Part shown: positions 59,937-64,000 of the stretch, piece by piece | Position numbering within the stretch: position 1 is the stretch's first letter | How the letters are laid out: each line of letters begins with the position of its first letter | Source: Flavimaribacter sp039888615 | GTDB taxonomy: Bacteria; Pseudomonadota; Alphaproteobacteria; Rhizobiales; Rhizobiaceae | NCBI GenBank assembly: GCA_039888615.1 | Contig: JBDQQS010000013.1 | Length of the DNA: 64,000 nt | Reading direction: 5' to 3' (one strand) | Program-made: the position numbers and the translations under genes | Notes under the pieces: generated by a model | Databases searched by the model: none | The model's input: the letters and a program-made list of their open reading frames with translations, nothing else | Told to the model about the DNA's origin: nothing

Positions 59937-62541
59937 TGACGATCCTCTGCGGTACCACAATGATCTTGCGCGGCGCTTTGCCTGACAGGGCAGACTGAAC
60001 GGCTGGAAGCTCCAGCACGGCGTTTTCTACAGTCTGTTGATCCGCATCACGGGCAATTGCCAATTCAGCCCTCTTCTTGCCGTTGATCTGCACCGGCAAG
60101 GTTACGGTACTGTCAATGACCAATGCCGGATCGTATTCCGGCCAGTCCAATTTGGCAACAAGGGACTTGCCGCCAAGCAAGGCGTTGCATTCCTCGGCGA
60201 AATGCGGCGTCATCGGCGCCATGACTGCGATGAGGATTTCCACCGCCTCGCGCAAGGCGCCAGACAGAGCGGCGTCCGCTTGACCTTCCGCAACAGAGCG
60301 GAGCGGACCCGAGATTTCATTGACCAGCTCATAAATACGCGCGATCGCCTTGTTGAAGGCGAGCCGCTCGATATCCTGGCCGACAGCCTTGAGTGTGCGG
60401 TGGGCGGCCCTCGAAACGGAAGCAGCGTCGCCACCGGTCGCCGCGGCAGGCGCGACCTCTCGCAGGGTATCGGCCGCGTCGCCAATCAGCCTCCAACTGC
60501 GCTGGAGGAAGCGATAGGCGCCCTCGACGCCAGCTTCGGTCCAGATGACATCGCGGTCCGGCGGAGAATCGGATAGCATGAAGAACCGCGCGGTGTCCGC
60601 GCCGAAGGAAGCAATGATGTCATCAGGATCGACCACATTCCGGGTAGATTTCGACATCTTTTCAATTGCGCCAATGGTCAATTCTTCGCCGGAGTCCAGA
60701 TGGATGGCGCGTCGTACGCCGTCCTGTTCCTCCAGCTTGACCTCCGCGGGCGTAACCCAGCCGTCTTCGCCGCGATAGGTCTCGTGCACCACCATACCCT
60801 GGGTGAACAGACCCTTGAACGGCTCTTTGACGTCCAGATGGCCGGCGATCTTCATGGCCCGCGAAAAGAAGCGGGAATAAAGGAGATGCAAGATGGCGTG
60901 TTCGATGCCGCCGATATACTGGTCGACGGGCAGCCAGGCGTCCGCCGCCGCAGGATCGGTCGGCTCACTGACGTCAGGCGCGGTGAAGCGTGCGAAATAC
61001 CAGGACGAGTCGACGAACGTATCCATCGTGTCGGTTTCTCGCTTCGCCGGTGAACCGCATTTGGGACAAGAAACGTTGCGCCAGGTTGGATGTCGGTCGA
61101 GCGGGTTGCCCGGCTTGTCGAAATCGATGTCGTCTGGCAGCGATACGGGCAGATCCTCTCTGCGCAGTGGAACCACGCCACAGGCGTTGCAATGGACGAC
61201 CGGAATAGGGCAGCCCCAGTAGCGCTGGCGTGAAATACCCCAGTCGCGAAGACGGTAGTTGACCTGCCGGAACGCTTGTTGTTTGCCGGCTACCGTATTA
61301 GCCGCCAGCTTCTCAGCGACAGCGTCGAAGGCTTCCTGCGGCGTTAAGCCGTCCAGGAACCTGGAATTGATCATGACACCGTCGCCGACATAGGCGTTTT
61401 CAGTGATCTGGAAGGCAGCCGGGTCTTCGTCCCTTGGCATGACGACGACGATCACAGGCAGTCCGTATTTGTTGGCGAAGTCCAGGTCGCGCTGGTCGCC
61501 GGAGGGGCAGCCGAAGATCGCGCCGGTTCCGTAGTCCATCAGCACGAAATTCGCGACATAGACGGGCAGCGACCAGTTCTCGTCGAAGGGGTGGCGTACA
61601 CGGATTCCCGTGTCGAAACCGACCTTTTCAGCGGATTCGAGCGCAGCCAGCGATGTCCCGGCCCGGCGACACTCCTGACAGAATGCGGCCAGTTCCGGAT
61701 TGGAGTTCGCGGCGCTCAGCGCTAGAGGATGATCGGCGGCGATCGCCATGAAGGACGCGCCGAATATGGTGTCCGGACGCGTTGTGTAGACCTCAAGCAG
61801 GTCTTCACCTGCAGGCGCCGTGTCGCTGACGATTTCCCAGCTTATATGCAGACCATCGGACCGTCCGATCCAGTTTTTCTGCATCAACCGTACTTTTTCC
61901 GGCCACTGATCGAGTTCTTCCAAAGATTCGAGCAGGTCTTCGCTGAAATCCGTTATCCTGAAAAACCACTGGGTCAATTCGCGCTGTTCCACGAGCGCGC
62001 CAGAGCGCCAGCCGCGGCCGTCTATGACCTGTTCATTTGCGAGAACCGTCTGGTCGACCGGATCCCAGTTGACCTTGGACTGTTTTCTGTAAACCAGGCC
62101 ATGATCGAGAAAATCCAGAAACAATTGCTGCTGGTGATGGTAATATTCTACGTCGCAAGTGGCGAATTCGCGCGACCAGTCGAGCGACAGGCCCATCGAT
62201 TTCAATTGGGCCCGCATTGTGTCGATATTGCCGTAGGTCCATTCCTTCGGATGAACCTTGTTTTGCATGGCGGCGTTTTCCGCCGGCATGCCGAAGGCGT
62301 CCCAGCCCATGGGATGCAGCACGTTATGGCCGCGGGCGCGCTTGTAGCGCGCGACAACATCGCCCATGGCGTAGTTGCGCACATGGCCCATGTGAATGCG
62401 TCCTGAAGGATAGGGAAACATCTCGAGGACATAGTATTTCGGGCGCGGGTCGTCATTGGCCGTTTCGAACAGCCGTTGTTCCTGCCAAATTTTTTGCCAA
62501 CGCGGTTCGGCGTCGCGCGGATTGTAACGCTCAATGGCCAT
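59923..62541 (-). CDS. leuS: Leucine--tRNA ligase
   Basis: 872 residues. HIGH-type motif HMGH at 50-53 within YPSGRIHMGHVRNYAMGD, the CP1 editing domain (about 220-420), KMSKS in IEKMSKSTRN, and the C-terminal anticodon-binding and LeuRS-specific domains. It charges tRNA-Leu, including the CAG isoacceptor encoded at 1.5 kb. Divergent from yggS across 225 bases that hold promoters but no other gene I can see. Confidence 0.98.
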   Translation of the reverse strand: MAIERYNPRDAEPRWQKIWQEQRLFETANDDPRPKYYVLEMFPYPSGRIHMGHVRNYAMGDVVARYKRARGHNVLHPMGWDAFGMPAENAAMQNKVHPKEWTYGNIDTMRAQLKSMGLSLDWSREFATCDVEYYHHQQQLFLDFLDHGLVYRKQSKVNWDPVDQTVLANEQVIDGRGWRSGALVEQRELTQWFFRITDFSEDLLESLEELDQWPEKVRLMQKNWIGRSDGLHISWEIVSDTAPAGEDLLEVYTTRPDTIFGASFMAIAADHPLALSAANSNPELAAFCQECRRAGTSLAALESAEKVGFDTGIRVRHPFDENWSLPVYVANFVLMDYGTGAIFGCPSGDQRDLDFANKYGLPVIVVVMPRDEDPAAFQITENAYVGDGVMINSRFLDGLTPQEAFDAVAEKLAANTVAGKQQAFRQVNYRLRDWGISRQRYWGCPIPVVHCNACGVVPLRREDLPVSLPDDIDFDKPGNPLDRHPTWRNVSCPKCGSPAKRETDTMDTFVDSSWYFARFTAPDVSEPTDPAAADAWLPVDQYIGGIEHAILHLLYSRFFSRAMKIAGHLDVKEPFKGLFTQGMVVHETYRGEDGWVTPAEVKLEEQDGVRRAIHLDSGEELTIGAIEKMSKSTRNVVDPDDIIASFGADTARFFMLSDSPPDRDVIWTEAGVEGAYRFLQRSWRLIGDAADTLREVAPAAATGGDAASVSRAAHRTLKAVGQDIERLAFNKAIARIYELVNEISGPLRSVAEGQADAALSGALREAVEILIAVMAPMTPHFAEECNALLGGKSLVAKLDWPEYDPALVIDSTVTLPVQINGKKRAELAIARDADQQTVENAVLELPAVQSALSGKAPRKIIVVPQRIVNVVI

Positions 62542-62766
62542 AAAAGGTGGGATCCGTAGTCTTCCACAAGTTTTCGTGGACCTTCACCACGAAACCCGGC
62601 AAGGGTCAACCGTGAAGTCGAAGCAACGTCCAGTAAAATCGGCGATATTCCATTGTCCCGTGATACCGTCTATGAACCAATGACCAGCGGAGGACGGGCT
62701 GACATCGGCAAGGACCTATGGCGTTTTGTCGTACCCAAGTAAGGAAAGGAAACCGAAATCCACGAT

Positions 62767-63435
62767 ATGAGCGAGCAACTCAAGGCGGTGAAATCGAATA
62801 TAGCGGCGGCGGAGCGTTCGGCCGGGCGGAAAGAGGGCTCGGTCACACTGGTCGCCGTGTCGAAGACCTTCGACGCAGACGACATTCGACCCGTCATCGA
62901 CGCCGGTCAGCGTATTTTCGGTGAAAATCGGGTCCAAGAGGCCCAATCCAAGTGGCCCGGCTTCAGGGAAGAGTATCCCGATATCGAATTGCATCTGATC
63001 GGGCCACTGCAGTCCAACAAGACAGCCGATGCCGTCGCCCTGTTTGATGTCATCGAGACCGTAGATCGCGAAAAGATCGCCAAAACGATCGCAGAAGAAT
63101 CGCGCAGACAGGGTCGTGCGCCAAGGCTTTATATACAGGTCAACACAGGATCGGAACCGCAGAAGGCGGGCGTAGCGTCGGACCAGGCGTTGGATTTCGT
63201 CAATCTGTGTCGCAATACCTATGGCCTCGCCATAGATGGATTGATGTGCATCCCGCCTTTTGACGAAAATCCGGGGCCGCATTTCGCTTTGCTGGAAAAA
63301 CTCGGTCAGGAGGCGGGTCTTGAAAAGCTGTCTATGGGCATGTCCGCGGATTACGAGACCGCAGTCGCATTCGGCGCCACCTCGGTTAGGGTCGGGTCGG
63401 CGATATTCGGCGTGCGCGACAAGAAGACCGGATAA
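62767..63435 (+). CDS. YggS/PLPBP-family pyridoxal phosphate-binding protein
   Basis: 222 residues. VAVSKTFDADDIRP contains the PLP-binding lysine near 36; GENRVQEAQSK, HLIGPLQSNKT and LSMGMSADYETAV are family hallmarks. The protein handles free PLP and affects amino acid and keto-acid balance; it has no enzyme activity on its own. It stands alone ahead of the acyl-CoA synthetase gene. Confidence 0.95.
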   Translation: MSEQLKAVKSNIAAAERSAGRKEGSVTLVAVSKTFDADDIRPVIDAGQRIFGENRVQEAQSKWPGFREEYPDIELHLIGPLQSNKTADAVALFDVIETVDREKIAKTIAEESRRQGRAPRLYIQVNTGSEPQKAGVASDQALDFVNLCRNTYGLAIDGLMCIPPFDENPGPHFALLEKLGQEAGLEKLSMGMSADYETAVAFGATSVRVGSAIFGVRDKKTG

Positions 63436-63510
63436 GCCGATGGTTTGATTTACGTCATGGCGGCTTTCCGATAACCGAATTCTCATAAAGGTCATGAACG
63501 GGAGGAGATA

Positions 63511-64000
63511 ATGACGAGCAGGTATCCGTCAGAGTACCGGCGCTGGAGCGAGGATCCGGAGGCGTTCTGGGCTGAAGCCGCCAAGGCGATCGACTGGTTT
63601 GAACCGTGGGACAGCGTTTTCGACGCACAGGCCGGCGTTTATGGACGCTGGTTTAATGGCGCCAAAACAAACACGTGCTACAATTGCGTTGATCGGCACA
63701 TTCAGAACGGACGCGGCGACCGGACGGCGCTGATCTATGACAGCCCGATAACTGGGGCGAAGAAGGCATTCACCTTTCTAGACCTGCGAGACGAGGTCGC
63801 GACACTTGCCGCGGTTATCCGCGATCTGGGCGTTTCCAAAGGGGATCGGGTCATCATCTATATGCCGATGACGCCAGAAGCGGTGTTCGCAATGCTCGCC
63901 TGCGCGCGTATCGGGGCAATCCACTCCGTGGTGTTCGGCGGCTTCGCCGGTCCGGAACTGGCGACGCGACTGGACGACGCCAAGCCTGATCTCATCATTG
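63511..64000 (+). CDS. Acyl-CoA synthetase, propionyl-CoA synthetase (PrpE)-like, 3' end outside window
   Basis: The first 163 codons are open to the window edge. GGAGGAG lies 3-10 bases before the ATG. The N-terminal ACAS domain (YRRWSEDPEAFWAEAAKAIDW) and the region KGDRVIIYMPMTPEAVFAMLACARIGAIHS are typical of ADP-forming-type acetate/propionate--CoA ligases. The WFEPWDSVFD and NTCYNCVDRH details resemble PrpE more than Acs. The catalytic lysine region lies beyond the end, so the split between acetate and propionate cannot be settled. Confidence 0.85.
   Translation, partial: MTSRYPSEYRRWSEDPEAFWAEAAKAIDWFEPWDSVFDAQAGVYGRWFNGAKTNTCYNCVDRHIQNGRGDRTALIYDSPITGAKKAFTFLDLRDEVATLAAVIRDLGVSKGDRVIIYMPMTPEAVFAMLACARIGAIHSVVFGGFAGPELATRLDDAKPDLII

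Noticed and set aside
1..64000. CRISPR arrays, insertion sequences or prophage
   Set aside because: No spaced direct repeats, transposase or phage structural genes were seen on either strand.

Overview
The window is a GC-rich (about 60% by eye), gene-dense stretch of an alphaproteobacterial chromosome. Protein sequences and gene order point to the Hyphomicrobiales (Rhizobiales): chvI-chvG-hprK beside pckA, hisB-DUF2628-hisH-hisA-hisF-hisE-coaA, Tim44-mltA-smr-xre, ppsR-maf-aroE-coaE-dnaQ diverging from hemE-hemJ-rho, and mnmE-mnmG-rsmG-parA-parB followed by leuS-lptE-holA on the other strand. I would not name a genus. Almost everything is core genome. The only clearly foreign-looking piece is the AT-richer first 1.4 kb, which abuts the 3' end of a tRNA-Leu(CAG) gene.

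Layout. 0-1.6 kb: HNH-type nuclease-like orphan next to tRNA-Leu. 1.6-9 kb: ogt, an FUSC/HlyD efflux pair, a tiny secreted EF-hand protein, lepA, and a YiiX-like papain-fold hydrolase. 9-18 kb: the iron exporter mbfA under a perfect Irr-type palindrome, an acetolactate decarboxylase with an extra N-terminal DNA-binding-like segment, an RND pump with its adaptor, an aldo-keto reductase, a LapG-like protease behind two CtrA boxes, and an alpha/beta hydrolase. 18-25 kb: infC (ATT start)-rpmI-rplT, pheST, an oxidoreductase and a nucleotidyltransferase. 25-31 kb: hprK-chvG-chvI, pckA, arfB-alkB. 31-38 kb: the histidine operon with coaA on the minus strand, then hslVU. 38-44 kb: a DUF1402 protein, xre-smr-mltA-Tim44, fxsA, secB. 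44-47 kb: dnaQ-coaE-aroE-maf-ppsR on the minus strand.

The most informative region is 46.9-58.3 kb. The 395-bp AT-rich gap between ppsR and hemE has the features of a Caulobacter/rhizobial-type chromosomal origin: a perfect CtrA box, several near-consensus DnaA boxes, CcrM (GANTC) sites, and genes diverging from it on both sides. Within the next 9 kb lie four parS-like ParB sites (14/16 to 16/16 matches), the perfect one embedded in the rsmG coding sequence just before parAB. So this stretch carries the start site and the segregation machinery of the chromosome, with cell-cycle control signals visible in the DNA.

Functional threads: iron and haem (mbfA, hemE, hemJ); cell envelope and acid/periplasmic sensing (chvGI, mltA, lptE, RND pump, DUF1402); translation (infC, rpmI, rplT, pheST, leuS, lepA, arfB, mnmEG, rsmG); gluconeogenesis (pckA, ppsR); chromosome maintenance (holA, dnaQ, parAB, oriC). 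I found no CRISPR array, insertion sequence, prophage or secondary-metabolite cluster, and no convincing large undescribed system. The items most worth following are cis-elements and domain-level oddities rather than a new operon.
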